From Dermacentor variabilis (Eukaryota; Arthropoda; Arachnida; Ixodida; Ixodidae), in contig NW_027460390.1 in the NCBI RefSeq assembly GCF_050947875.1, forward strand, positions 2,108,001 to 2,172,000: 64,000 nt of DNA. Direction: 5' to 3'. Positions within the stretch are counted from its first letter, which is position 1, and the number at the start of each line of letters is the position of its first letter. The translations under genes were made by a program, and so were the position numbers. This document shows, in pieces, positions 10,047-20,762 of the stretch. The notes beneath the pieces were generated by a model. The model made no database searches. It was given only the letters and a program-made list of their open reading frames with translations, and was not told where the DNA came from.

Positions 10047-10288
10047 ATAAACGAGAAGAAAGGGGGTTAATCGAGGGCCCCATTTCTGTTAGTCATATCA
10101 CAAGAAGTCAACAAACACTGACACCAAGGACAACATAGGGGAAATTATTTGCGCTTAATAAAGGAGATAAAGAAACGATAAATTATTTGAAATGAAAGTG
10201 GATGAAAAAGCAACTTTCCGCAGGTGTGGAACGATCATACAAGCTTCGCATTTCGCGTGCGATGCTCTACCAATTGAGCTACCGCGGC
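10047..10288 (-). mobile_element. SINE with tRNA-like head, array unit b
   Basis: The tRNA-like head occupies 10288 down to 10216, exactly 466 bases from unit a. It carries a substitution (G to T at 10217 on the plus strand) that breaks the acceptor stem. The body continues on the minus strand to about 10047 and ends in an AT-rich stretch near CGTTTATTACG. The spacer between units a and b is repeated after each array unit. Confidence 0.7.
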
Positions 10289-10344
10289 GCCGTGTACCCA
10301 CCCACTTTCTTGGGTATTTATCTTTCCTTGTAGGACCCTGAGAG

Positions 10345-12419
10345 TAGTGTTCCTGTATATGCTCCCGCAGGGAGCAGAGTTGCGCATTGGTCCGCCGTCG
10401 TGATCCAGCTCTGCAGCGAAGCCACTCCTCGCGCGCGCAGGAGCCAAATGCCGGGCGGTGTTCCGCCTTTTTCTCTAGCGGTCGCGAGCTACAAGCGCCA
10501 ATTGTTCGCAGGCGCTTAGCAAATGGCACTTCTTAATACAGGCTACGCTCGAACGAGTCATTCGTGCAGTCGGAGGTGGTGGGCTTCCAACCAACCGAAA
10601 CTTTGTATGTACCTATGTAAACACGCATATACAAACACACGCATGAACGTACAAATAGGGGGTCGGACCGCCTCTGATTCCCCCAAAAAAAAATACTCCC
10701 GTGGCTCGAACAGCTTCAAAGTTTGCTCGCAAAGGCGCAGTACGTTGCCACAAAAGGCGGCGCAATGATTTTCAGCAAGCATATGAAGTTGTCTTATCAT
10801 TGTCAGAAAGCAAGGAATGTTTTATAAAGTGTTTAAAACTTCACACACGTAAGGTGGACACTTAGCGCATTTTGGCTGCCGAAACCAGCGGATTAATTAC
10901 CGTCGCCAAGAGAGCTATCGTGCCTGCAGTTATGTCAGTGACCGTTAATAGAGCGTCATTTATCACTAACCATCGTTCACAACAGCTGCACGTTTTCGAT
11001 ACATGCGGTGCAGACACAGATTTAAGCGCGTTTCAGATGTTCACATGCGCACATTTTAAGCAAAGCTTACTTTTACGATTCATTCATACCGTAGACTAAT
11101 CAGCTATATAGTAGCAGCAAATCTGCAAGTAGAAAAAGATTCAAGATGCAAGAGCTTCTAGATCAAATTTATTTCATACAAGGGAATGCATGAACGGTTG
11201 CTGGCAGCAGGCCAAGTGTGCTGGTTCTTGGAACCTTGGAGGCAGAATTCAAAGAAACTGGAAAGGCAACAAGCTATTAAGAGTAACAACAGGTTATTTT
11301 TATTGCACTAATCACATCAAGATGGCAAACTTGCAGAGTAATTATTCACACAGTGCAGACTGTAATCTGACAACACATTTTTCTTGATCTCTTACCACTC
11401 AGAGAAAAAGCCAGTAGTTGAAGACACTGTATCAAATAAATGAAATCACTGAAGCAGGCTTTGGCCAAAAAGCCAGGTTACAAAGCTTTGTGACCTATCG
11501 CATCAGAGGCAATGAAATTTTACGTCATTGAACAGTGCATTCACTCCACTCCCGCCCACAGGAAACAGCATTCACCAAAGCACAACGTAGATTTCTAGCG
11601 TGTTTAATTGAACAAGTTTTTGTTCCACTGGCTGATACATGGTGCTCGCAAGCTAGCACACATACAATTGCGGCTTAGCTTATATGGCAGCAATTAGTTA
11701 ACAAAATGAATAAGCCTATGCACTTGAAGACAATAAGTTGACCAGAATCAATTTTACTGTTCTCAAAACTTCACACGGAGAAGGAATATATTACAATTAT
11801 CACAGCTAGAGAGGTAATATGCATATGCCAACTTAGCACCCGTTTTGTCCTTGTTCCCTTGTGTGCTTTCTGCAAAGATGTCCTAGCTCTTCAGAAATTC
11901 CAGTTGACGAGAGAGGTACATATTATTCATTTCAATTTTAAACTCTGAAGGGTGCGTTCAAAGTCAACAAGCCCAGACTTGTTAGCAACAACACTCTCAC
12001 TATAGTATCAGTGTGCCTCCAGATAGTTTGCTTGGCTGAAGCATTTACTCCTATGGCTGAATTCCGTGCGGTTTGTGCAGTGTGTGGTGCGCTGCACCCC
12101 GTCATACTTGAATACAAGTGCCAGTACGATGTGTTCCGTATCACTTCACCAAGGTCCTTGACTTCACATCGTCGAATACCGTACCTGAAACCCGCAACTG
12201 CTCCTCTCAACGCACGATCAATGGTCCGCTGCTTGCAATGGCGATGGCACTGACGGAAACGACGAGTTCACATGAGTCGGCGATGCGCCCGTAAAGTTGG
12301 CTTCACAGCGGCGCGGATCATTTGACGTCATTTTTCGCGCTCGGCCAATAGCGGTGCGAGCGGCGCCGGAAAAGGTATGCGCAACTCTGCTCCCTGCGGG
12401 AGCATATACAGGAACACTA
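10345..12419. mobile_element. Inverted-terminus DNA transposon with 8 bp target duplication
   Basis: The ends are perfect 43-base inverted repeats (10345-10387 and 12377-12419), beginning TAGTGTTCCTGTATATGCTC. They are flanked by CCTGAGAG on the left (10337-10344) and CCTGGGAG on the right (12420-12427), an 8 bp target duplication with one mismatch. The empty site is visible at 54100 in unit 2. An 8 bp duplication is typical of hAT and P-type elements; I cannot decide between them. The interior has only short reading frames (90 codons at most) and no recognisable transposase, so this copy appears non-autonomous. Confidence 0.8.
10388..12376. other. Interior of the inverted-terminus element
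   Basis: No coding domain is recognised. The right part (about 12000-12330) is GC-richer, with overlapping frames on both strands (12011-12253 plus, 11938-12210 minus). The middle (11100-11900) is AT-rich and looks like UTR or intron. It could be a deletion derivative of an autonomous element. Confidence 0.4.
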
Positions 12420-12597
12420 CCTGGGAGTGTTAGCCAGCGCCACCACTCACAGACCTTGACGGCGGGTGTGGAACATCCTTTCTGCCGCAGGCGTCACGAG
12501 AACGTGATCTTTTTGGGTGAAGGCAACCGGTCAATAAACCCACGCATGCTACCTGAAGCCATCAATGTTGCCGGATTCGAGACCCTCCTTACGTAAT

Positions 12598-12832
12598 AAA
12601 CGAGAAGAAAGGGGGTTAATCGAGGCCCCATTTCTGTTAGTCATATCACAAGAAGTCAACAAACACTGACACCAAGGACAACATAGGGGAAATTTTTTGC
12701 GCTTAATAAAGGAGATAAAGAAACGATAAATTAATGGAAATGAAAGTGTATGAAAAAGCAACTTGCCGCAGGTGGGGCACGATCACACAAGCTTCGCATT
12801 TCGCGCGCGATGCTCTACCAATTGAGCTACCG
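12598..12832 (-). mobile_element. SINE with tRNA-like head, array unit c, joined to an inverted partial copy
   Basis: The head runs from about 12832 down to 12764. Its distance from unit b is 2548 bases, which becomes 465 once the 2075 bp element and its 8 bp duplication are removed, so it is the third member of the 466-base array. The 5' end of the acceptor stem is missing. A second, plus-strand copy of the 3' half of the tRNA-like head follows immediately at 12833-12875, giving a head-to-head junction. Confidence 0.7.
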
Positions 12833-12974
12833 GGAAATGCGAAGGTTGTGGGATCGTTCACCACCTGCGGCAAGTGATTGATTTCACTGGGCAATCGCTG
12901 CACCATTGAAGCAAAAGCGGTTGAATGTGAGAGAGAAAGCTGAATTGTGCCGACTGAACATGAAGCATAACCTT

Positions 12975-13135
12975 GACTTAGAGCCCGCACGGCTAGCTTC
13001 GAACGTCAACCGCAGTAGTACCTGAGTGTCTATGACGTTGCGCCGCTGAGCTCGAGGTCACGGGTTTGATCCCGGCCATGGTGGTCATATTCCAATGGGG
13101 GCGGAATGGTGAAACGCTCGTCTACAGTGCAGGAA
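12975..13135 (+). mobile_element. Second type of tRNA-derived SINE fragment
   Basis: GACGTTGCGCCGCTGAGCTCGAGG, then a B-box-like GGGTTTGATCCCGGCC at about 13062-13077, are followed by a conserved body (CATATTCCAATGGGGGCGG). Unit 2 has it at 54680-54820. The polymerase III B-box consensus GGTTCGANNCC is matched with one change. Confidence 0.5.
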
Positions 13136-13273
13136 TCCCAGGTGGGCATGCATCATCTAGAGTTGCCTGCTACGCCATGGCTTCCAATAATATAATCAAT
13201 TTTGCGAGTAAAACCGCACAATTTTCCTCTAATGTGACTGGCATTCTTCGCTTTCTTGGGACATTTTGAGCCT

Positions 13274-13275
13274 GC

Positions 13276-13357
<82 letters not shown>
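13274..13357. repeat. (CTAT)n microsatellite
   Basis: About 21 perfect copies of the tetranucleotide. The unit 2 equivalent (54957-55068) is longer and has an interruption. Confidence 0.95.
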
Positions 13358-13358
<1 letters not shown>

Positions 13359-13372
13359 ACTCCGACACAGCT

Positions 13373-13414
13373 GAGTGAGTGAGTGAGTGAGTGAGTGAGT
13401 GAGTGAGTGAGTGA
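13373..13414. repeat. (GAGT)n microsatellite
   Basis: About ten copies, 16 bases after the CTAT tract, in both units (55083-55112 in unit 2). Confidence 0.95.
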
Positions 13415-13499
13415 AGAAACTTTATCAGGTCCGGCGAGGACACGAATTCGTCGCGCAGCTAAGTTGTCTACCAGCTTGGGACACCAGGAATTTGCTCGT

Positions 13500-14775
13500 A
13501 GTCGGGAGGCTGTCGTGGCCATTTCATCGTCGTCATTCCAGCTTCGTCATCTGACTCTAGTCATGCTTCCCTCGTCACGTCGTCTTCGCTGACAAAGTGG
13601 TCAAGCTTGCCTAATAGCTTCGACCACAACCCGCTTTTGGTCGTGATGCCGCCAGGATGGTTGCTTCTTCGCCTTTTCAGCTTTGTCATCCGACTGTCGT
13701 CATGCCATCGGCGCGACGCTGTTGTAACGCTGTCTTCATATCTTCGTTGTCATATCGTCGTCGAGATGCCGCCGTGGCCGTTCCGTCATCATTTCTCCAG
13801 CTTCGCCATCCGACTTTCGTCATGCCTTCGTCTTCACGCTATCGCCCTAACGCCATCGTTGCCATACAATTGTCGTCATGGAATCGTCACGCCATCGTCG
13901 TCATGCGGTCATCGTCATCCCATTGTCTCCACACTATCGTCGTGCCAAGGTCTATATTGAGTGGTCGTCACTCATTCGTTTCTATACCGTCGTCGTGATG
14001 TCGTGGTCGTTCAGTCCTAGTTATTCTAACTTCGTCATGCTACTGTGGTTGTGCTGTCTTCATTTGACCCTCGCAAATGCAGTCATACTGATCTACTCAC
14101 GCTATCGTCTTACCATCGTAATCACTTCAGATATGTTATCCCAGTATCGTCGTGACGTAGTCGTTATACCGCCTTCCTCATCATATTGTCCTCTTACCAT
14201 TGTCATGCCATCGTCATCATTGAGTCGCCGTCATACGGCTGTCAGCATACATTTGGTGCCATACCGTCGTCGTGCCGTCGCGTTCGTTCTATAGTCATCC
14301 TCTTAACTTCGTCATCCACCTGTCGTCATGCTGGCGCCGGCATGCCATCATCGTCGCACAGTCGTCGTCATCCGGTTGTCATCACATTGTCGTCTTGATA
14401 ATGCCAAGCGAGTCATTTTATTTTAATTATGCAGCCTTCCATTAATCGCGATCATGCCGCCGTTCCCATGCCATTGTCGTCATTGTGTCGCCTTCAGACG
14501 GTCGCTGTCGTGCATCCCTTTTCCCACCGTCGTCGTAAAGTCGTCATGCGGTCGTGCTCATGCCATCGCCGTCATTCCAGCTTCTTTATCCGGTTGCCTT
14601 TATCCGGTTGTAGTTATAGTATCGTCATCATTTCACCATTGTCATCTCATTGTCTTCATGTTCTCGACGTCATACTGCCTTTGTTGTTCCACCGATGTTT
14701 ATCCTTGTTCCTTCCATCGCCGTCACAGCGCCGTCGTCATGGAGTAATTGTCGTGCCATCATTCTCGTTAGCAAT
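13500..14775 (+). repeat. CGTC/CATG-rich degenerate minisatellite, block B1
   Basis: The stretch is made of irregularly repeated words such as TCGTCATGCC, GTCGTCGT and CATCGTCATC, with no exact period that I can fix by eye. It gives long Ser/His/Arg/Val-rich frames on the plus strand (for example 13607-13960, 13878-14294, 14429-14863) that overlap in several frames and carry no domain. I regard them as artefacts of the repeat. It recurs at 55205-56505. A related array in the opposite sense follows at 16430. Confidence 0.7.
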
Positions 14776-15529
14776 TTTGCCAAGCAAGTGGCATAGAAAA
14801 TATTGGCCTATAATGGATGCAGGCCGCGTCGCTCAAAGAAGAAGTAATTCAAGTATTTCATGACAACTACAAATTAGAAATAAACGACATTCAGCAGTAT
14901 GAATTGTCACAACATCACTTGAATGATAATCATCACCGTCGACAACCAGCTTCAGATAGGTTCCACCATAATTTTTTTCAAACGTATTCAAACTTGAGGG
15001 CTTCGGTACTAACGGTAGAGTTAATAACGCTTGCGTTCTGTCGGTCCTAGTGTCCAAGCTTCCTGATTCCCGTTTTTGTCAACTGCATCTTACTCGCCGT
15101 TCTCAACTCTTTTTGGAGGGTTCGAACATTCAGATTCCCTCTCTTGTGAGCGATGCTGCAACATCCTAAACAGAACCGGTTCAGAGCACGCGGGAACCTT
15201 TAGCAACCACTGCTGATACTTTTCCGGCACTAGACGTTAGTCGAGTGAGTAATGTCAGCCTTGGCTGTGTACAAAGAAAGGGCACGCACTTGAATTTATT
15301 ACTGCCGTCGATGGGATACATGACTGCTGTTAATGTTCGTCTCGTTCACCGAGGCTAAACAACAGAGAGGTAGCTGTTGTGAACGGTGACGCCACGCACT
15401 ATTCGTGAGACACACCAATCCTGATGTGTTTCAAATGAGGACGCATCATCTTGCATGAGGTCACTGTCTTCCTATTTGGTAGAATATTTTGATACAGTTT
15501 AACTTCTATTGAAAGTTATAACTTGTCAC
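14776..15529. other. Block B1 spacer
   Basis: No gene is seen. It is matched by 56506-57190 in unit 2 with several small deletions there. Confidence 0.35.
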
Positions 15530-15963
15530 TTAAATGTTAATCAATATAGAAAAAGCGACCGAAAAACATAAAACAACATGAGCGCTTGAATGGGCCAAGG
15601 TCGAACAGGTTGTTCTGTTATAGGTGCCTCTTGCGGTTGTTTGAAAACAAGTGGAAGTGATAGGACTGAAGCCCAGTGAGATGTCTACGAGTTCTTCAGG
15701 GTCATTTTGCATTTTATTTAGCTTGTTTGTAGGATCAGCAACCGCTTTTTTCATGTCCCTCTTTGAGGGCCCAGGGGTTGAAGCTCAGACGCGCACAACG
15801 AGAAGCATATCTGGCGCTCCCCTACATTTGCAAAATGGCACACCCCGCATGTGCTTAGTTCTGGTATTTCCCCTCCCATTACCTCGTAACACGGTGGGGA
15901 TGCTTTACGATGCAGCTGCATTAGTTTTCGCTTTACAAGGGAAATATGTTTCAAGCTAGGCAA
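15530..15963 (-). pseudogene. Small unrecognised ORF region, frameshifted copy
   Basis: Two adjacent minus-strand frames (15963-15751 and 15754-15530) together correspond to one uninterrupted 99-codon frame in unit 2 (57493-57194). The difference is a one-base indel near 15752. The shared protein text includes CHFANVGERQICFSLC, then ADPTNKLNKMQNDPEEL. I do not recognise it. It may be an exon remnant. Confidence 0.25.
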
Positions 15964-16430
15964 TTAGCTCGGAGCTTGCTGCGCAAGTGGAAGACAGGAT
16001 GTAGTAATTGTAGCTGCGGAGCATACCGATTTCTTGAGCGAACATCAAAATAGGGTAGATTGCACATACGCTACTAGTGCATATGTGCTACTAGTGCTGG
16101 CATTTCTGTGTTCGGAAGTGCTCTTACGCTGCAAGACTGACCATAGCATTATATATTTTAGCCACACTTTTAGATGAAGTAGGATTTCGAGTAGAGTATT
16201 GGATTAAAAAAGATACAGTAGAACCTCTATCACCATGACTGTCGACGGTAATTCAATTCGCATTCAGGCAATGTAGCGACGAACCGGATTTCTCAAGTCA
16301 GTTTTATTTGAAATCGTTTGCGGTCATTCTGACACTTGCATAGCTTCAGTTACATGTGGCGCCCACTCTAGGTTGTATGGACTTACTTTCCTTTTGGCAC
16401 TCGCTTGCGAAGGTCGCGTATGAGCATGCT
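15964..16430. other. Start of block C1, no gene seen
   Basis: AT-rich sequence repeated at 22200-22680. It contains a short direct duplication around GTGCATATGTGCTACTAGTG near 16078. Confidence 0.35.
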
Positions 16431-17770
16431 AGGACGTAGGGACGACGATGGAGCGTCAAAGCTGGTGTGCCGACGACAGCATAACCGACAATGACATGAC
16501 GATTCCGAATTGATAATGATAGTATAAGGACAATTGCGTGAAAACGAAGGTATAACGACGACGGCAAGACGACAAAAGGATGACCAAGCTACACTGACGA
16601 TAATGAGATGACCACAACTGCACGGCGACGACAGTATGACAACAGATGCATATAACAGCGACTGTCTGAAGACGACGCAGTGACGAAGATGGCATGACAA
16701 CAGCGACATATCAGGATTGAATGACGACACCATGATTATCATAGAATGACAAACAAGGAACACAATCGGACTGACACAGCCGGTATGACTACAACGCCAT
16801 AACGACCACGGGATGACGTTTTGAAGTGACAAGGATGGTGCCATGGCGACATGGCAGGCAAGGATGGTGCCAAGGCATGCCATGGTGACATTGGCATGCC
16901 AACGGCTTTGTGACGACGGCGGCATGACCACGAATGTATAACAACGAATGCTATACGGCGACTGTATGATGACGACGCAGTGTTGTTGGGATGCAAACAA
17001 TGGTATAGGTTCGAATGCGCGATGACGACTACGTCACGAAGACTGTATGACCATGAGTATGTGAAGGCGATGGCGGGACGATGACAGCAAGGCAAAACTA
17101 GAATGACGACTATCACATGACCGCGAGAGCCCCGCGGCAGTATGACAACGAATGCAAGACAACTGTAGATCGCGCGATAATGACGGCATGACGAGAGTCG
17201 GATTACAATCCTGCAATGATGACAATACAAGAATCATAACGACATCCCTACCAGGAGCACATTCCTAGTAGCCGGCTGTATTAGACAATTCGCGTAACTG
17301 GGTCAGTGTACAGGGCGTGACGACGACTGCATGACGAGAGTCGAAGGCGAAGCTTTAATGGCGACGCTGAAATGACCACGACGGCTTCACGACGATGTCA
17401 TGACAACAAATGTATGACGTCTGTGTAAGGATGACGGCGTGACGACGACGGCATGACAAACCTGGAACGACAACGCAACGAAAACAACGGCACCAAAGCC
17501 GCGAGCACGTACCTAGTGGCACAAGTTGTCAGATTACTCGGGCCACTGTATCGGCGTAAAAGGCATGACGATGACTGCAGGACGAGAGTTACATGATGAA
17601 GCTTTAATGGCGACGATGGAGTGACCGAAGTGGCATCACGGCTACGCTACGAGCACATACTTTGTGGCCGTAGCTTAGATTGGACGGCACCGTCTTCAGG
17701 CAGTCGCTGTCATGGATCCGTTGACATACTGTCGTCGCCATGCTGTCGCAGTCGCGTAACTTGGGCTACT
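16430..17770 (-). repeat. CGTC/CATG-rich minisatellite in opposite sense, block C1
   Basis: Words such as GACGACGGCATGAC and TGACGACGAC are the reverse complement of the vocabulary of the 13500-14775 array. The long minus-strand frames (16383-17000, 16739-17230) are Ser/His/Val/Cys-rich and look like the translations of the other array, so they are repeat artefacts. The two arrays form an inverted pair about 1.65 kb apart in unit 1. Confidence 0.7.
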
Positions 17771-18020
17771 GGATCGGCGTAAGAGGCTAGACAGATATAT
17801 AAACATATAAGGTCAAAACGCGCGAAGAAGACAAAGAATGCTAACCGCATTAAAATACAGTTTTCCTGAAATGTGAGATCGCGTTACTTGCTTTGAGAAT
17901 GAACAGCAATCCCACCATGTCACAAGTGCGTGAATATTTATTTTGAGGGTATTCAGTGAAACAACGAGCATTTTCTTTCTTTTTGAATGTCGCGGAGTGT
18001 TCAGTCCTCGTACACGTTGA

Positions 18021-19016
18021 CTACGAGGTACTTGAATGTATATCTAATGACTGGAAGCAGAGTTTGCAGTGTGCACAACACTTTTCTCCTCCAAGACACG
18101 AAAAAGAAAGCTTCCCCTCTTTCATCCGCGAGCACTGCTCCTCCAAATAGCGCATGTAGTTTATCGAAACTTCCGTGTTAAAAGCGAGGAACTCCCTGAG
18201 GTTCCACACCACACGTGTCATATCGTACTCTGCGGCCTGCGACGTGTAATGTGCACAATGCACGAACCAGGTATGGCCCTTGGTGGACTTGTCCAGAACA
18301 TCTACCAACTGGTTTGCGGTCTCCACTTCCTCAGAGACAACGTCCAACTGGGCGCGAACAAGTCTCGGCAGCGCGATGAGCATCCTAAGTAGCATGTCTC
18401 GCCCGCAAACGCCGTATACTGCGACACTTTTGTGGTCCTTGCAGTCGTGCACCATGTTGAGGACATACTGGCTGAGCGTTCTGGCACTGATGGTGACGTG
18501 AGGAAGCTTCTTTCTGGATTTTTGCAGGAGATGTTTGGTGTTCTTCCATGTGGAGCTGTTGAACATCAAAGTGTTGGTCGAATTCTCTCGGCGTTCTGAA
18601 CAGGGAGTCGAACCGCCAGGATCCGCACTCCCCATGCACTGAAAGGATCCGGAGCTTGAGGAAAGACTGAAGTACCTGTGCCACTGTCACGTCGTTCTCG
18701 TTCCAAACGCTGCCGATCTGCAGTAACTTCAGGTTTGGACGTGCCTTAGACACGTGCAGCAATCCGCCTGTGAATATAGGAGTTACTGAGAGGCATGCCA
18801 GATGCTGCAGTGATTCGATGCACCCGCATGTGCTTCTATGGCGTACCCGATACGAGTTGATATCCAGTCGTTCAAGCAAAGGACAGCTGACGTATAGCTG
18901 GCGAAGAATGCCGTCCTTGATGTAGACTTCTCGCGAAGTCAAGAATACTTTCAGGCATTTTAAGCTCTGGAGACGGCGTACGTCATCTGGCAGCGGCGTA
19001 TCATTTCCACGCAACG
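18021..19016 (-). pseudogene. F-box/leucine-rich protein pseudogene, copy C1 (F-box deleted)
   Basis: This copy encodes the middle and C-terminal parts of the protein seen at 25669-24279. Leucine-rich segments include LQSLKCLKVFL, CPLLERLDINS, LQHLACLSV and NLKLLQIGSVWNEND. After a frame change near 18595 the tail reads LPHVTISARTLSQYVLN, YGVCGRDMLLRMLIALPRL and FLAFNTEVSINYMRYLEE. About 370 bases encoding residues 1 to about 123, including the whole F-box, are deleted where 19010 joins a TTC repeat. F-box proteins recruit substrates to SCF ubiquitin ligases; without the F-box this copy could not. The frame change is shared with the other copies. Unlike C2 and C3, the tail here is otherwise open. 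Confidence 0.7.
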
Positions 19017-19017
19017 C

Positions 19018-19039
19018 TTCTTCTTCTTCTTCTTCTTCC
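19018..19039. repeat. (TTC)n microsatellite at F-box deletion point
   Basis: It corresponds to the TTC tract just upstream of the F-box start codons in C2 (25672-25692) and C3 (58726-58745). Confidence 0.85.
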
Positions 19040-19349
19040 TTCAAAATTCTGGCACGTACCCACGAGGAGGAGATTGGCCATGGCACTCAATGGAAACATA
19101 ACGTCAACTTCTTGCTTCCTGTTAACTTATTGATCTGTACGATCCATATTTAATTAGTAGTGAATATAAATTATTTTTCTGTTCCCGTTTCTCGAATAGT
19201 CATGCCAGTTTTGCCGAAGATGCTACATTACGAAAACAACGCGATTAAGTGTTAATAATGAGGAAAATGTGCTTAACAGGAAAGTCTGCCAGTTGCAATG
19301 ACGTAATCATGCACAATCTGACACACTTCCTTTCTGGCTCGACCAGGGG

Positions 19350-20050
19350 TACTTGCCCAAAAAGATTACAAGTTAATCACCGAGAGAGCAAGGCCCATAC
19401 GTGATAGCGGCTACTTTAAGTAGGTCTTCCTTTCGGAATTATATTTTCGGAGAAAGAGGAGGAAATGGTACGGTGATTCTATATCCCCACATGATGCACA
19501 AAGGTTCGATGATGCGAACCCACACCTACTCATGAACAGATTTAGTTGAGGTATTCGACATCGTAATAGTGTAATGGAAACTTCGCATTGCCGAGAGGGA
19601 CAAGACCGCACATTCCAGGGGATCGCTAAATGTTCGTAATCCGGTGCAGCAACGAGGGGGCTCATTTTTTCTATGTCTTGTTGTCGCCACGGGAACCTTG
19701 TTACCGTTAGCAGAGTAAGGTTTGGTATAAAGAAACTCACTGCCTACAAGCGCTGCCTTTGCCAAGCTGTCTGTAATCTCAATGAGTGCTAGTCCACGCT
19801 GTCCAGTTATCCACAAAAACCGGATTGTGTAGCGATCGGTGCAATGGTGAATTATTTGTGCTTTCCATCGACTTAAGAACTGACAGGCAATCTGCGAGCA
19901 ATATTGTGCGACCCATTTTTTTTTTTGAATTTTGTGTACGGCCAAGCATATGGCCATGAATTCGGCCACATAAAATTGGAGTGTAATCGGGAAGACGGAT
20001 AGCAAACCTTCATGACAGTGTTTGAGAGCAAATGCCTATCGCTGATTTCT
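19350..20050 (-). pseudogene. RNase H-bearing LINE, 3' fragment, copy C1
   Basis: The minus strand encodes an RNase H-like domain: VAEFMAICLAVHKIQ (Glu site), then the LWITGQRGLALIEITDSLAKAA region, where other copies read LWIPGHCGLALNEITDSLAKAA. A Cys/His motif near the C-terminus follows (CASCGDIESPYHFLLFLRKY), typical of R1/I/Jockey-type LINE polyproteins. Here the active-site-proximal His is changed (GQRG instead of GHCG). Frames shift near 19690. No polymerase domain is present. Confidence 0.6.
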
Positions 20051-20762
20051 CACCTTTTTATTAGGCGTCCGTGGACACTGCATTATATAAGGGAAAATCT
20101 TCCAAATACTAATTCCAAAGTTCGACTAGCGTTTGCTTGTCTATGAAATTAGCATTCCTTGGAAAGCGCAACATGGCCGCGCTAATTCAGCGTTCCTCTT
20201 CTACTTTTTCTTCGACCCCTAGCGCTTTCGTTTTATCAAATATTTTTACGACAGCGATATCTGGGTGTTCTTATTCCTGTATGAGGAAATAAACTATGAA
20301 TTGTCACTGGTGTGCCAGAGAATGTCTACTTTCACTACCTCCGGAGTTTTCCGGGGGAGGGGGATCAGCTCACTCCGGGCGATGCGGAAGCCTCCCCCCT
20401 CCTCCCCCCCGCGCACGCACACACATACACACACACACCTAAAGTGCCATAGCGAGAGCTGTCTCACCCACATCATTTCAGGTTTCTTTTGCCTTTCCTC
20501 GACCTTTTTACTTGAAATTTTACTGGGGCTAATAGCTCACTGCATAATTGTTGGCGCGGACGTGCAAGGCTTTTAATTCATAATTTCGCTTTATTTCTGC
20601 AAATCCTGAAAATACGAGGACCCGGGCATTAGAAGATCTAGCGGCAGCTCCCTCATCCGTATTTTCTCACTTCAACATTGTTTTAAGTTTCCACACACTA
20701 TATACATACACAATATATATGAATATACACACAGGACAAAGCTTATTATATATTTCAAAGAA
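20051..20762. other. Spacer with (CA)n tract
   Basis: A CA-rich repeat lies at about 20413-20439. The rest shows no gene. It is matched by 26700-27424 and 59800-60420. Confidence 0.4.

Noticed and set aside
13274..13414. Regular direct repeats that could suggest a CRISPR array
   Set aside because: They are plain tetranucleotide microsatellites without spacers, in a eukaryotic context.
13607..14863. Long Ser/His/Val-rich reading frames, also at 16383-17230, 22632-23508 and 55475-56515
   Set aside because: They come from the CGTC/CATG minisatellite, overlap in several frames and both senses, and show no domain or start context.
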